The notes: generated by a model not told the origin, from the sequence alone. Shown: positions 18,317-26,761, counted from the stretch's first letter. The stretch: 33,539 nt of DNA from Sulfuricella sp. (GCA_018336195.1 JAGXQV010000177.1:1-33539); one strand, 5' to 3'. Numbers and translations: made by a program.

Positions 18317-19279
18317 TTATTCCAGTCCGTATAGCGCCAGGGCTTCCAGGCAGCGGCGCTGGTGATCCTTGCCCAGCCCCAACTCCAGAGTGCGGTCGGG
18401 CAGCTTGAGTCCGTAATGGAGGCCCGCGGCGTCGGCCTCCAGTACCCAGCGGGTAAGGCGCGACAGGCGCTCCTCGACGCCCATGCCGGGCAGTGTTTCC
18501 CAATCCAGCCACAGCTCCGGGCGGGCCTGTCCGGTGAACTGCTTGGTCAGCAGCCCCTGGCCGCGTGCGGCGGCCTTCCAGGCGACGTGGCGCAGCGAAT
18601 CGCCGGGATGGTAGGGACGCAGTCCGGCGAAATCCTCGTTGCCCTGCCCGTAGCCGGCGCTGCCTTGGCCGGCGACCTGCTGGCTGAGCGGCAGGGGCGC
18701 GTTGCTGTTGTCGGGATGGGGGTAGACGATGCACTCCATGTCGAGCTGCAGGTTGGACCAGGCATGGAACAGTCCGATGGGAAAGCGCGTGAACAGGGAG
18801 AACTTGTCGGCCTTGAGGCGCCCGCGCCGGGCGCCGGGAACCGCCAGGCGCAAGGTCGCGGATTGGCCGGCAGGGACGTCGGTGAATTCCGGGGGCTGCC
18901 TGGCGTGCGTCAGTCCCACCACCTGGCGTGCCAGGGCGCCGGGATTGTCGAGGTGCACCGAGAAAAGCGCGGTTTGCCCGGCGAATACCGGCGCGGCTTT
19001 GCCGGCGCGGATCCGCAAATTCAAGAGGTTGCGGAAGGCGTGAAGGATGGACACCAGCGCCATGCTGCCGAGCAGAAAAGTCAGTGCGTAACCCAGGCTC
19101 AGCGTGTAATTGATGGAGCCGACCAGCATCGCCAGGAGGGCCACGGAAAACATCAGACCGTGGCGGGTGGGCAGGATGAAGATGCGCCGTCGATCCAGCA
19201 CCACCGGCCCGGCCTCGCTGGGCATCCGGTTGAAGATGCGCCGCCACAGGGTGCGGTCGATGGGGAAACGGAGTTTCAA
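18317..19279 (-). CDS. DUF58-domain membrane protein
   Basis: The 320-residue protein has two membrane helices at ~38-80 (RHGLMFSVALLAMLVGSINYTLSLGYALTFLLGSMALVSIL, seen in two pieces). The DUF58 domain follows, with its hallmark RPYHPGDSLRHVAWKAAARG at about 220-240, related to a von Willebrand A-like fold. The family is almost always found with MoxR ATPases and transglutaminase-like proteins. Its biochemical role is unsettled; assembly or remodelling of membrane complexes is the usual inference. It starts 2 nt after the moxR-like stop. Confidence 0.92.
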   Translation of the reverse strand: MKLRFPIDRTLWRRIFNRMPSEAGPVVLDRRRIFILPTRHGLMFSVALLAMLVGSINYTLSLGYALTFLLGSMALVSILHAFRNLLNLRIRAGKAAPVFAGQTALFSVHLDNPGALARQVVGLTHARQPPEFTDVPAGQSATLRLAVPGARRGRLKADKFSLFTRFPIGLFHAWSNLQLDMECIVYPHPDNSNAPLPLSQQVAGQGSAGYGQGNEDFAGLRPYHPGDSLRHVAWKAAARGQGLLTKQFTGQARPELWLDWETLPGMGVEERLSRLTRWVLEADAAGLHYGLKLPDRTLELGLGKDHQRRCLEALALYGLE

Positions 19280-19281
19280 GG

Positions 19282-20181
19282 TCAGGGGATCGGTACGCCG
19301 CGCAGCAGTTGTTGGCCGGCCTGCTCTTCTCCGGCGGCGCGCAGGCGGTGGCCGGTCACGGCGGGCAGGACGGTCTGCACGTCTTCTGGGAGTGCGTAAT
19401 CGCGTCCCGCCATCAGCGCCCAGGCTTTGGCGGCGCGCAGCAGGGCCAGTCCGGCGCGCGGCGACAGGCCGTAGTCGAAGGCCGGCGACTGGCGGGAATA
19501 GGCAAGCAGGGCCTGGACGTAATCGACCAGCGCGTCGGAGGCGTGGATCGCCGCCACCTGGGTCTGCATGGCGGCGAGTTCACCGGGGGCGAGGCAGGGT
19601 TGCAGACCGGCGATCATGTCGCGGCGGTCCTCGCCTTGCAGCAGGGCGCGCTCGGCTTCCTGGTCGGGGTAACCCAGCTCAATGCGCATCAGGAAACGGT
19701 CGAGTTGCGATTCCGGGAGGGGAAAGGTGCCGATCTGGTAGGCCGGATTTTGCGTGGCAATCACGAAAAACGGTTCCGGCAGGGGGCGGGTTTCGCCCTC
19801 CAGCGTGACCTGGCGTTCTTCCATGGCTTCCAGGAGGGCGCTTTGGGTTTTCGGGGTGGCGCGGTTGATTTCGTCGGCGAGGATCAGTTGGGCGAAAATC
19901 GGCCCCGGATGAAACTTGAACGCGCCGCTGCCTCGGTCGAATACCGAAATCCCCAGGATGTCCGCCGGCAACAGGTCGCTGGTGAACTGGATGCGGTTGA
20001 AATTCAGCCCCAGGCTGCGCGCCAGGACGTGGGCCAGGGTGGTCTTGCCGACCCCCGGCATATCCTCGATGAGCAGATGACCGCGCCCCAGCAGGCAGGC
20101 CAGCGCCAGGCGAATCTGGTTTTCCTTGCCGAGGATGATCCGGCTGATTTGGGCGACGATGTGGTTGATGGTTTCGTGCAT
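19282..20181 (-). CDS. MoxR-family AAA+ ATPase
   Basis: This 299-residue cytoplasmic AAA+ chaperone-like ATPase has Walker A MPGVGKTTLA at ~41-50, Walker B LILADEINRA, and sensor motifs in ATQNPAYQIGTFPLPESQLDRFLM, followed by the C-terminal lid (LSPRAGLALLRAAKAWA). The length is normal for the MRP subfamily. It is the first gene of the minus-strand trio with DUF58 and tgpA. It is divergent from glk with a 64-bp gap. Confidence 0.94.
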   Translation of the reverse strand: MHETINHIVAQISRIILGKENQIRLALACLLGRGHLLIEDMPGVGKTTLAHVLARSLGLNFNRIQFTSDLLPADILGISVFDRGSGAFKFHPGPIFAQLILADEINRATPKTQSALLEAMEERQVTLEGETRPLPEPFFVIATQNPAYQIGTFPLPESQLDRFLMRIELGYPDQEAERALLQGEDRRDMIAGLQPCLAPGELAAMQTQVAAIHASDALVDYVQALLAYSRQSPAFDYGLSPRAGLALLRAAKAWALMAGRDYALPEDVQTVLPAVTGHRLRAAGEEQAGQQLLRGVPIP

Positions 20182-20212
20182 GGCGGATGAGGGGGAATGG
20201 CGACAAGGGCAT

Positions 20213-20218
20213 TATAAT
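20213..20218 (+). promoter_or_regulatory. Consensus -10 box (TATAAT) upstream of glk
   Basis: A perfect TATAAT sits 28 bp before the glk ATG, in the 64-bp divergent moxR/glk spacer. The overlapping bases also read TATAAT on the other strand. No good -35 is present for either direction, so this may be an activator-dependent or weak promoter. Confidence 0.4.
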
Positions 20219-20245
20219 CTCAGGAAACCTCTCCACGGATAGAAG

Positions 20246-21223
20246 ATGACCATCCCGAAAACCTTGCTTGCCGGCGATATCGGCGGCACCAAGACCCTCT
20301 TGCGCCTGACCTGCGGCGCCGCCGTGCTGCGCGAACAACGCTACGACAGCGCGGCGTGGGACGGCCTGGAACCGATGATCGCCGACCTGCTCGCCAATAC
20401 CCCAGTGGATGCCGCCTGTTTCGGGGTGGCCGGGCCGGTGCGCGGACGGGCCGCGCAAATCACCAATCTGCCGTGGCGCATCGACGCCGACGCCATCGCG
20501 CAGCAATTCAGCATCGGGAAGGTGGCGCTCATCAACGATTTTCAAGCGGTTGCGTATGGCATTGAAGCGCTCGGCCCGGAGGATTTATACACCTTGCAGG
20601 CCGGGCACCTTTCCGAACACGGGCCGCGTGCGGTAATCGGCGCGGGCACCGGCCTCGGCGAGGGCTATCTGGTGTGGCAGGGCGAGAATTATGTGGCGCT
20701 GCCTTCGGAAGGCAGTCATGCCGATTTTGCCCCGGCGGATGAACTGCAAATCGATCTTTGGCGCTGGCTGAGTGAGCGCCACGACCATGTTTCCTGGGAG
20801 CGCGTGGTGTCCGGCCCCGGCTTGGAGACGATTTATCGTTTCCTGCGCGAGCGCGGGGATTTCCCGGAATCGACTCTGCTTGCGCAGATGATGCAGGCTG
20901 GAGACGCTTCAGCGGCGATTTCGGATTTTGCCCTGCATCAGTATGACCCGCTGGCCTCGGCGGCTTTGGATTTGTTTGTCGCGATTTACGGTGCGGAAAC
21001 CGGCAATCTGGCCCTGAAGATATTGGCGAGCGGCGGGGTTTACGTGGCGGGCGGAATCGCCCCGAAGATCATCGAACGCCTCAAGAACGGCGGGTTCATG
21101 GGCGCCTTCCTCGCCAAAGGGCGTTTTGCCGAATTGCTGGCGAGCATACCGGTTCAGGTGGTGCTCAATCCCGAAGTCGGGCTGTTGGGCGCGCAGCGGG
21201 TGGCGGGTAAGCAGTCAAGTTGA
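20246..21223 (+). CDS. glk: Glucokinase (bacterial Glk, ROK-unrelated family)
   Basis: The 325-residue cytoplasmic kinase phosphorylates glucose to glucose-6-phosphate with ATP. The phosphate-1 motif LAGDIGGTKTLLRL is at 8-21. Glucose-contacting segments are FGVAGPVRG, NDFQAVAYGI and GAGTGLGEGYLV, with PSEGSHADFAP next. The C-terminal adenosine motif GGVYVAGGIAPKI is present. The length matches E. coli Glk. It ends convergent with moaA across a palindrome. Confidence 0.95.
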   Translation: MTIPKTLLAGDIGGTKTLLRLTCGAAVLREQRYDSAAWDGLEPMIADLLANTPVDAACFGVAGPVRGRAAQITNLPWRIDADAIAQQFSIGKVALINDFQAVAYGIEALGPEDLYTLQAGHLSEHGPRAVIGAGTGLGEGYLVWQGENYVALPSEGSHADFAPADELQIDLWRWLSERHDHVSWERVVSGPGLETIYRFLRERGDFPESTLLAQMMQAGDASAAISDFALHQYDPLASAALDLFVAIYGAETGNLALKILASGGVYVAGGIAPKIIERLKNGGFMGAFLAKGRFAELLASIPVQVVLNPEVGLLGAQRVAGKQSS

Positions 21224-21233
21224 ATTGTCGAGA

Positions 21234-21261
21234 TGTAGGTCAGGCTTCAGCCCGACCTACA
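21234..21261. terminator. Palindrome between convergent glk and moaA (bidirectional terminator or REP-like)
   Basis: TGTAGGTC-A-GGCT at the left mirrors AGCC-C-GACCTACA at the right, with almost all bases of the 28-bp stretch paired in a hairpin. It lies 10 bp after the glk stop and 13 bp before the moaA stop. No T-tract follows on either side, so a REP-like element that slows polymerase or protects 3' ends is as likely as a classical terminator. Confidence 0.6.
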
Positions 21262-21274
21262 GTGGTGGTGACGG

Positions 21275-22264
21275 CTAGCCGCCGGTAAGCGACATCACCC
21301 GGATGATCTTGCCGGGCTTTTCACAGAATTCGTGTTTTTGCGGCTTGAGTTCGATGGCGTCGCGGATGGCTTGTTCGAGTTCGGCGTCGGCGATGCCGGC
21401 GCGCAGCAGAGGGCGCAGTTCAAGTTTTTCATCCTGCCCCAGACACAGGAACAGCGTGCCGTCCACCGACAGACGCACCCGGTTGCAGGTGTCGCAGAAA
21501 TGCTGGGAGAGCGGGGTGATGAAGCCCAGGCTGAAACTGCCGTCCGGGGATTTCAGGTAACGCGCCGGGCCACCGCCGCGCATCACCCCGTCCACCAGCC
21601 CGAAACGTTTTTGCAAGCGCTCCTTGACCGGTTGCAGGTCGAGATAGCCGGTGCTGCGTCCGCTGTTGCCCATCGGCATGGTTTCGATCATGCGCAGGAC
21701 GAAGCCGTGTTCCATGCAGAACGCCACCATCGCGTCGATTTCGTCATCGTTGGTGCCGCCCATCACCACCATGTTGATCTTGATTGGGGTGAAACCTTCG
21801 CGTTTGGCGACTCTCAACCCTTCCAGCACTTGGTCGAGACAGTCACGCCGGGTGATGGCGGCGAAACGCGCCGGGTCAAGCGTATCCAGGCTGACGTTGA
21901 GGCGCTCCACTCCCGCCTCGCGCAGCGCCCTGGCATGGAGAGCAAGCTGGGTGGCGTTGGTGGACAAAGACAGGTCTTCGACGCCCGGCAACTTGCCCAA
22001 ACGCCGCGCCAGTTCGCTGATGTCGCGGCGCGTCAGCGGTTCGCCGCCGGTCAGGCGCACCTTGCTCACCCCCAAACGGGCAAAAGCGCCGACCACCCGC
22101 ACCACTTCGTCCTGAGAGAGCCAATGCTCCGGCTCCTCGAAGCCATGGAAGCCTTCGGGAATGCAATAAGTGCAGCGCAAGTCGCAACGGTCGGTGACGG
22201 AAAGACGCAAATATTCAACGCGGCGTCCGAAGCGGTCCTGGAGAGGGGCGGGGTTCGTAATCAT
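21275..22264 (-). CDS. moaA: GTP 3',8-cyclase (molybdenum cofactor biosynthesis)
   Basis: The 329-residue radical SAM enzyme catalyses the first step of molybdopterin synthesis, turning GTP into 3',8-cyclo-GTP. The N-terminal SAM cluster is C27-x3-C31-x2-C34 in TDRCDLRCTYC. The C-terminal GTP-binding cluster lies in HFCDTCNRVRLSVDGTLFLC. The essential C-terminal GG ends the protein. Start 22264 (MITNPAPLQDRFGR) is favoured over an in-frame start at 22312 because AGGAAG precedes it and the promoter -35 lies inside the longer version. No other moa gene is in the window. Confidence 0.96.
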   Translation of the reverse strand: MITNPAPLQDRFGRRVEYLRLSVTDRCDLRCTYCIPEGFHGFEEPEHWLSQDEVVRVVGAFARLGVSKVRLTGGEPLTRRDISELARRLGKLPGVEDLSLSTNATQLALHARALREAGVERLNVSLDTLDPARFAAITRRDCLDQVLEGLRVAKREGFTPIKINMVVMGGTNDDEIDAMVAFCMEHGFVLRMIETMPMGNSGRSTGYLDLQPVKERLQKRFGLVDGVMRGGGPARYLKSPDGSFSLGFITPLSQHFCDTCNRVRLSVDGTLFLCLGQDEKLELRPLLRAGIADAELEQAIRDAIELKPQKHEFCEKPGKIIRVMSLTGG

Positions 22265-22282
22265 GCTTCCTGTATAAAACTT

Positions 22283-22312
22283 TTTATCCCCTAATACAAG
22301 CACACAAGTCAA
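22283..22312 (-). promoter_or_regulatory. Candidate moaA promoter
   Basis: On the minus strand TTGACT (22307-22312), an 18-bp spacer and GATAAA (22283-22288) end about 18 bp before the moaA ATG. The -35 is strong and the -10 moderate. The position also argues for the shorter MoaA start. Confidence 0.5.
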
Positions 22313-22343
22313 GGGATCCAGGAAACTTCATTTTCTTAGGAAA

Positions 22344-22749
22344 TTAATTCCCGAACGGAGTGAACCGCGCCACGTCGAAACGCTGAAAATCCCGGACGTT
22401 GCGTGTGACGACCGTGAGCTTGTGAACCATGGCGCAGGCCGCAATCATGGCATCCTCGTAAACCGCAGTCCGACTGCCGGTGCATGAGTTTCGCCCACAA
22501 TCGAAAGGTTGTGCCATCCATGGGTAACACGTTGTAGGTTGCAGCAACCTGATCGGCCCAGAACTCCAGCGCCGCTGCCTTGGCGGCGTCCTGCTCGCGG
22601 GTGAGTTCGATGCCGGCTTGTATCTCGCCGAGCGTCACGACGCAGAGATGGAGGTCGGCATCGGCAATGCCTTCCAGCCATGCAACCAGCGCGCCGTGTG
22701 GGCGCGGCTTACGTAACTCCGAGACGATGTTGGTATCGAGAAGATACAT
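22344..22749 (-). pseudogene. VapC/FitB-like PIN-domain toxin, interrupted by a 1-nt frameshift
   Basis: The N-terminal part (MYLLDTNIVSELRKPRPHG to WAKLMHRQSD) and the C-terminal part (AVYEDAMIAACAMV to FTPFGN) of one PIN ribonuclease lie in different frames. They join cleanly if the A at about 22467 (a T on the coding strand) is removed. The restored protein would be ~134 residues with the acidic residues D5, E42, E96-D97 and D114 (approximate) of the PIN site. As written, translation runs past the break into 30+ unrelated residues and loses the distal acidic residues, so the toxin should be inactive. A sequencing error is the main alternative. It follows its antitoxin by 7 bp. Confidence 0.82.
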
Positions 22750-22756
22750 GGCGCGA

Positions 22757-23011
22757 CTATAGCGGTTCGACAGGCCGACGTTGCGCCGACCCGCGTTGAG
22801 GAAGATCGATATCCATGCGCCCCTCGTCGGACAACAGCAACGACTTGAGCGAGGGACGCGCCGCGTTTCTCAAGCGCTTCCATTCGTCGATAGGCACGAG
22901 AACAGCGGTTTCCGCGCCGCGCCGCGTGACCAGCTGCGGTCCCTCGCTGACGCAGGCATCAAGCAATTCGCTGAAACGGGCTTTGGCATCTTGTACGGGC
23001 CAAGTGTGCAT
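22757..23011 (-). CDS. Phd/YefM-type antitoxin
   Basis: The 84-residue protein begins MHTWPVQDAKARFSELLD, the typical Phd/YefM DNA-binding N-terminus. GPQLVTRRGAETAVLVPIDEW follows, then a C-terminal toxin-wrapping tail (RMDIDLPQRGS). It would bind its own promoter and neutralise the PIN toxin encoded just downstream. AAGGAG lies 7 nt before the ATG. The antitoxin appears intact while the toxin is frameshifted. Confidence 0.9.
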   Translation of the reverse strand: MHTWPVQDAKARFSELLDACVSEGPQLVTRRGAETAVLVPIDEWKRLRNAARPSLKSLLLSDEGRMDIDLPQRGSAQRRPVEPL

Positions 23012-23101
23012 GGCATTACTCCTTCGTGACTGGTCATCTGGCTAGTTTAAATGATGTCTGCCGTGAAAAATAATGAAGCGATGGCGGGCCGCTTGGTTCT
23101 G

Positions 23102-23172
23102 CGTAGGAGCAGGCTTGCCTGCGAAAAAGGCGCCACGGAGTGACGCCAATTTCGCCCGCTCTGCTGCGAATA
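23102..23172. repeat. REP-like palindromic element
   Basis: It begins CGTAGGAGCAGGCTTGCC, matching the core of the element between hlyD and hlyB. The centre contains a GGCG-N11-CGCC hairpin, and the right arm (TTCGCCCGCTC...) is a diverged complement. The GTAGGAGC..GGCTTGCC.GCG pattern is characteristic of proteobacterial REP families. It lies upstream of the toxin-antitoxin pair, pointing to a family dispersed in this genome. Confidence 0.65.
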
Positions 23173-23227
23173 AGGGAAACACACGCGACGCCCCTTTTGT
23201 TAGACTCGCCCGGAAGGAGGGGTAAGC

Positions 23228-23302
23228 ATGGATAGGATAAGTCGTTTGCTTGGAAAGCTGTATTGTAGTTGTACTCGACGAGACGAAATTGGGGATTGGT
23301 AA
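23228..23302 (+). CDS. Candidate 24-residue leader peptide before the uracil-DNA glycosylase gene
   Basis: ATG 23228 is preceded by GGAAGGAGGGG, one of the strongest Shine-Dalgarno sequences in the window, 7 nt upstream. The frame encodes 24 residues (MDRISRLLGKLYCSC, then a charged tail) and stops at 23300-23302. This is 2 nt before the glycosylase ATG at 23305, which has no good ribosome-binding site of its own. The layout suggests translational coupling. No homology is recognised, so it could be a regulatory uORF or a spurious frame. Confidence 0.45.
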   Translation: MDRISRLLGKLYCSCTRRDEIGDW

Positions 23303-23304
23303 TA

Positions 23305-23952
23305 ATGAATGCACTAGAAAATTTTTCCACCGATTGCCGGCGTTGCCCGCGCCTGGCCGGTTTCCTCGACGAGGTACGCAGCGGGTATCCGGCCTACCAC
23401 GCCAGGCCGGTGGTGCCGTTCGGAGACGAGAACCCGCGCTTGTTGATCGTCGGCCTGGCACCGGGGATGCATGGGGCGAACCGCAGCGGCAGACCGTTTA
23501 CCGGCGATTTCGCGGGGATTTTGCTGTATGAGACCCTGCATCGCTTCGGCTTTGCCAGCCGTCCGGTTTCGGTGGCGGCGGACGATGGGCTGAAATTGAT
23601 CGGCTGCCGCATCACCAACGCGGTGAAATGCCTGCCCCCCCAGAATAAGCCGGAACCCGCGGAGATCCGCGAGTGCAACGGTTTCCTGCGCGACGAGATC
23701 GCCGCCCTGTCGCCAGGGACGGTAATCCTGGCGCTGGGCAATATTGCGCACGGGGCGGTGCTGCGTGCTTGTGATGCCAAGCTCAAGGATTTTTCTTTCG
23801 GTCACGCGGCAGTCCACGCCTTGCCGGGCGGGCGGACGCTCTACGACAGCTACCATTGCAGCCGTTATAATACCCAGACCAAACGCCTCACTGCGGCCAT
23901 GTTCGAGGCGGTTTTTGCGCGCATCCAGGCCGACTTGAAACAGGAGAATTGA
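23305..23952 (+). CDS. Uracil-DNA glycosylase, family 4/5-like with Fe-S cluster
   Basis: This 215-residue DNA-repair glycosylase would remove uracil and perhaps other deaminated bases. The N-terminal cysteine pair C11-x2-C14 (STDCRRCPRL) and the distal GCRITNAVKCLPP pair are placed like ligands of the 4Fe-4S cluster in these families. The active-site motif GLAPGMHGANRSGRPFTGDFAG fits UDGb (family 5) better than family 4. The usual second motif HPS is HCS here (YHCSRYNTQT). Start 23305 gives a compact N-terminus. An in-frame TTG at 23269 is less likely. A short tautomerase gene follows 1 nt after the stop. Confidence 0.9.
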   Translation: MNALENFSTDCRRCPRLAGFLDEVRSGYPAYHARPVVPFGDENPRLLIVGLAPGMHGANRSGRPFTGDFAGILLYETLHRFGFASRPVSVAADDGLKLIGCRITNAVKCLPPQNKPEPAEIRECNGFLRDEIAALSPGTVILALGNIAHGAVLRACDAKLKDFSFGHAAVHALPGGRTLYDSYHCSRYNTQTKRLTAAMFEAVFARIQADLKQEN

Positions 23953-23953
23953 C

Positions 23954-24139
23954 ATGCCCTACGTGAACATCAAGGTTGCCGGCGAACTGACTCGCGAGCA
24001 GAAGAAACAGATCGCCGAGGAGATCACCGATACCCTGGAGCGCGTTGCTCACAAGCCGAAATCCTATTGCGTGATTTCCTTCGACGAATCGCCTTTCGAA
24101 AATTGGGCATTCGGCGGCAAGTTGCTCGACGAAGACTAG
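23954..24139 (+). CDS. 4-oxalocrotonate tautomerase-family protein
   Basis: The 61-residue protein begins MPYVNIKV, so removal of Met exposes the catalytic Pro1 of the tautomerase superfamily. The remainder ([20 protein letters not shown]...[22 protein letters not shown]) fits the short beta-alpha-beta subunit that forms hexamers or dimers. The substrate is unknown. It lies between the glycosylase and uvrC with 1-2 nt gaps, in what looks like one operon. Confidence 0.9.
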   Translation: MPYVNIKVAGELTREQKKQIAEEITDTLERVAHKPKSYCVISFDESPFENWAFGGKLLDED

Positions 24140-24141
24140 CC

Positions 24142-25941
24142 TTGTTCGACCCCAAACCCGTTCTGGCTTCCCTGCCGCTTTTGCCGGGCGTCTATCGCAT
24201 GATTAATGCGGCGGGCGAGGTGATCTATGTCGGCAAGGCGCGCGAGCTGAAAAAACGGGTTTCCTCGTATTTTCGCAAGACCGGTCTGATGCCGCGCACG
24301 GCGATGATGGTGTCGCAGATCGCGCGTATCGAGACCACGGTGACGCGCACCGAGAGCGAGGCGCTGCTTCTCGAAAACAACCTCATCAAGGCGCTCTCGC
24401 CGCGTTACAACGTCGTGTTCCGCGACGATAAATCCTATCCCTACGTGATGCTTACCGGGCATCGCTTTCCCCGGCTGGGTTTTCATCGCGGTGCGTTGAA
24501 CAAGAAAAACCAGTTTTTCGGCCCGTTTCCCGCTGCCGCACCGGTGCGCGAGAGCATCCAGTTGCTGCAAAAGGTGTTCCGCCTGCGCACCTGCGAGGAT
24601 AGCGTGTTCAGCAACCGCGCTCGCCCCTGTCTGTTGCACCAGATCAAGCGCTGCACCGCGCCGTGCGTGGGGCTGATCGACGAGGAGGCCTATCGCCGCG
24701 ACGTGGCGCGGGCGGCCCTGTTTCTTGACGGCAAGCAGCAGCAGGTGTTGCAGGAGTTGAGTGATCTCATGCACGCCGAGGCCGAGGCGCTCAACTTCGA
24801 GCGGGCGGCGGCGCTGCGCGACCAGGTATCGGCGCTGCGCAAGATTCAGGAAAAACAGTTCGTCAGCTCGGAAAGCAGCGCGGATGCCGATGTGGTGGCG
24901 TGTGTCGAGGTCGACGGGGTGGTGTGCGTGAATCTGGTGATGGTGCGCGGTGGGCGGCATCTGGGCGACAAGAGTTTCTTCCCCAAAAATGCCGAGGGTT
25001 GCGATGCACATACCGCGTTGGAAGCGTTCTTGGTTCAGCATTACCTGAGCCGTCCGGTGCCGCCGCAGATCGTGGTGGGGGAAAAGATCGAAACGGAAAT
25101 GCTCGAAGCGCTGCTGAGCGAGCAGGCCAAGCGCCGCGTGCAGATCAATACCAATCCCAGCGGCGAACGGCGCGTGTGGCTGCGCATGGCGGGCGAGAAT
25201 GCTCGGCTGGCGGCCCAGCAGCACCTGGGCCAACAGGCGACCCAGGAGGCGCGCCTGGCGGCCTTCCAGGAGGCGCTAGGCTTGCCGGACAGCGTGCGGC
25301 GCATCGAGTGTTTCGACATCAGTCACACCATGGGCGAGGCGACGGTGGCGTCGTGCGTGGTGTATGACCAATTCGCCATGCAAAACGGCGAGTATCGCCG
25401 CTATAACATCAGCGGCATCACGCCCGGCGACGATTTCGCGGCGATGCGCGACGCCTTGTCGCGGCGCTACGGCAAGATTGCCGCCGGCGAAGGCAAGATG
25501 CCCGACCTGGTGCTGATCGACGGCGGCAAGGGCCAGTTGGGTGTCGCCGAGGAGGTGATGGCGGAAGTTGGACTTAACGATGTCTATCTGATCGGCGTGG
25601 CGAAAGGCGTGGAACGTAAGCCCGGCCTGGAACAGCTGATTTTTCCGGGGGGGCAAAAGGCAGTACAATTGCCCAAGGATCATCCTGGCCTGCATTTGAT
25701 CCAGCAGATTCGCGACGAGGCGCACCGCTTTGCGATCACCGGACATCGGGCCAGGCGTGGCAAGGCGCGCACTCATTCGACTCTGGAAGATGTGCGCGGT
25801 GTCGGTGCCAAGCGCCGCCAGAAACTGCTGGCCCGTTTCGGCGGGTTGAAAGGCGTGCTGGCCGCCAGCGTGGACGAACTGGCCCAAGTCGAAGGCATCA
25901 GCCATGCGCTGGCCGAACAGATTTATCAGGAACTGCATTAG
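24142..25941 (+). CDS. uvrC: Excinuclease ABC subunit C
   Basis: The 599-residue nuclease makes both incisions in nucleotide excision repair. The N-terminal GIY-YIG domain ([30 protein letters not shown], given here only as the family motif in parts: GVYRM and VIYVGKA) is at ~15-45. A cysteine region ([17 protein letters not shown]), the UVR domain ([15 protein letters not shown]), the RNase H-like UvrC domain ([22 protein letters not shown]) and tandem helix-hairpin-helix at the end follow. Start TTG 24142 ([12 protein letters not shown]) matches the family N-terminus. An ATG at 24067 would add 25 residues and overlap the tautomerase. Confidence 0.94.
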   Translation: MFDPKPVLASLPLLPGVYRMINAAGEVIYVGKARELKKRVSSYFRKTGLMPRTAMMVSQIARIETTVTRTESEALLLENNLIKALSPRYNVVFRDDKSYPYVMLTGHRFPRLGFHRGALNKKNQFFGPFPAAAPVRESIQLLQKVFRLRTCEDSVFSNRARPCLLHQIKRCTAPCVGLIDEEAYRRDVARAALFLDGKQQQVLQELSDLMHAEAEALNFERAAALRDQVSALRKIQEKQFVSSESSADADVVACVEVDGVVCVNLVMVRGGRHLGDKSFFPKNAEGCDAHTALEAFLVQHYLSRPVPPQIVVGEKIETEMLEALLSEQAKRRVQINTNPSGERRVWLRMAGENARLAAQQHLGQQATQEARLAAFQEALGLPDSVRRIECFDISHTMGEATVASCVVYDQFAMQNGEYRRYNISGITPGDDFAAMRDALSRRYGKIAAGEGKMPDLVLIDGGKGQLGVAEEVMAEVGLNDVYLIGVAKGVERKPGLEQLIFPGGQKAVQLPKDHPGLHLIQQIRDEAHRFAITGHRARRGKARTHSTLEDVRGVGAKRRQKLLARFGGLKGVLAASVDELAQVEGISHALAEQIYQELH

Positions 25942-25946
25942 GCGCT

Positions 25947-26507
25947 ATGCCGATCAACATACCCAATCTTCTCACCTGGCTGCGAATCTGGCTGATTCCG
26001 GTGTTCGTCACGGTGTTTTATTTGCCTCCCGGATGGGTGCATCCGCAATGGGTGAATTTCGTCGGTACTGCAATTTTTGCCGTGGCGGCGGCAACCGATT
26101 GGCTGGATGGCTATCTGGCTCGGGCGCTCAACCAGACTTCGGCGTTCGGCGCCTTTCTCGATCCGGTAGCCGACAAGCTGATGGTCGCGGCGGCGCTGAT
26201 TCTCTTGGTGCAACTGGGGCGGGTGGATGCGGTGATAGCGCTGATCATCGTCGGGCGCGAGATCACCATCTCCGCCCTGCGCGAATGGATGGCGGGTTTG
26301 GGGCGGCGCAAGAGCGTGGCGGTTTCCTTCGTCGGCAAGCTCAAGACCACCGCGCAAATGGCGGCGATATTGTTGCTCCTGTATCACGATCCATTGTTCG
26401 ATGTATTCGATGCCCAGTGGTGGGGAACCTGGCTGATGTACGTCGCCGCTTTCCTTACTTTGTGGTCGATGGGCTACTATTTGAAGAAAGCGTTTGAGCA
26501 TCCCTAA
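25947..26507 (+). CDS. pgsA: CDP-diacylglycerol--glycerol-3-phosphate 3-phosphatidyltransferase
   Basis: The 186-residue inner-membrane enzyme makes phosphatidylglycerol-phosphate, the precursor of phosphatidylglycerol and cardiolipin. The CDP-alcohol phosphatidyltransferase motif is complete: DG-x2-AR-x8-G-x3-D-x3-D in WLDGYLARALNQTSAFGAFL followed by DPVADK. It has several hydrophobic helices and starts MPINIPNLLTWLRI, as is typical. It lies 5 bp after uvrC; the uvrC-pgsA pair is conserved in many proteobacteria. Confidence 0.95.
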   Translation: MPINIPNLLTWLRIWLIPVFVTVFYLPPGWVHPQWVNFVGTAIFAVAAATDWLDGYLARALNQTSAFGAFLDPVADKLMVAAALILLVQLGRVDAVIALIIVGREITISALREWMAGLGRRKSVAVSFVGKLKTTAQMAAILLLLYHDPLFDVFDAQWWGTWLMYVAAFLTLWSMGYYLKKAFEHP

Positions 26508-26583
26508 GTGCGCTATCTATCTGATATCTCACGCCGAGCCCTGTCTATGCTCGATTCCCGGTAAATTTTTTGGTGCAAAAAGC

Positions 26584-26611
26584 TTGACAGCCGGCTAAAA
26601 AGAACTAAAAT
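26584..26611 (+). promoter_or_regulatory. Sigma-70 promoter of the tRNA cluster
   Basis: TTGACA (perfect, 26584-26589), a 16-bp spacer and TAAAAT (26606-26611) end 15 bp before tRNA-Gly. A short GC-rich segment (GGCGGC) follows the -10, compatible with a stringent-control discriminator. Confidence 0.85.
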
Positions 26612-26626
26612 GGCGGCTTCTTGATT

Positions 26627-26702
<76 letters not shown>

Positions 26703-26717
26703 TTTTTACAGCAAATA

Positions 26718-26742
26718 GGGAAAGCGCCAGCTTTCCCTTTTT
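26718..26742 (+). terminator. Rho-independent terminator between tRNA-Gly and tRNA-Cys
   Basis: A perfect 8-bp stem GGGAAAGC / GCTTTCCC with a GCCA loop is followed by five T. It sits 15 nt after tRNA-Gly, so either tRNA-Cys and tRNA-Leu rely on readthrough, or it acts as an attenuator or processing site. Confidence 0.82.
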
Positions 26743-26761
26743 CGCTTCTTAAGTAGTGCAT

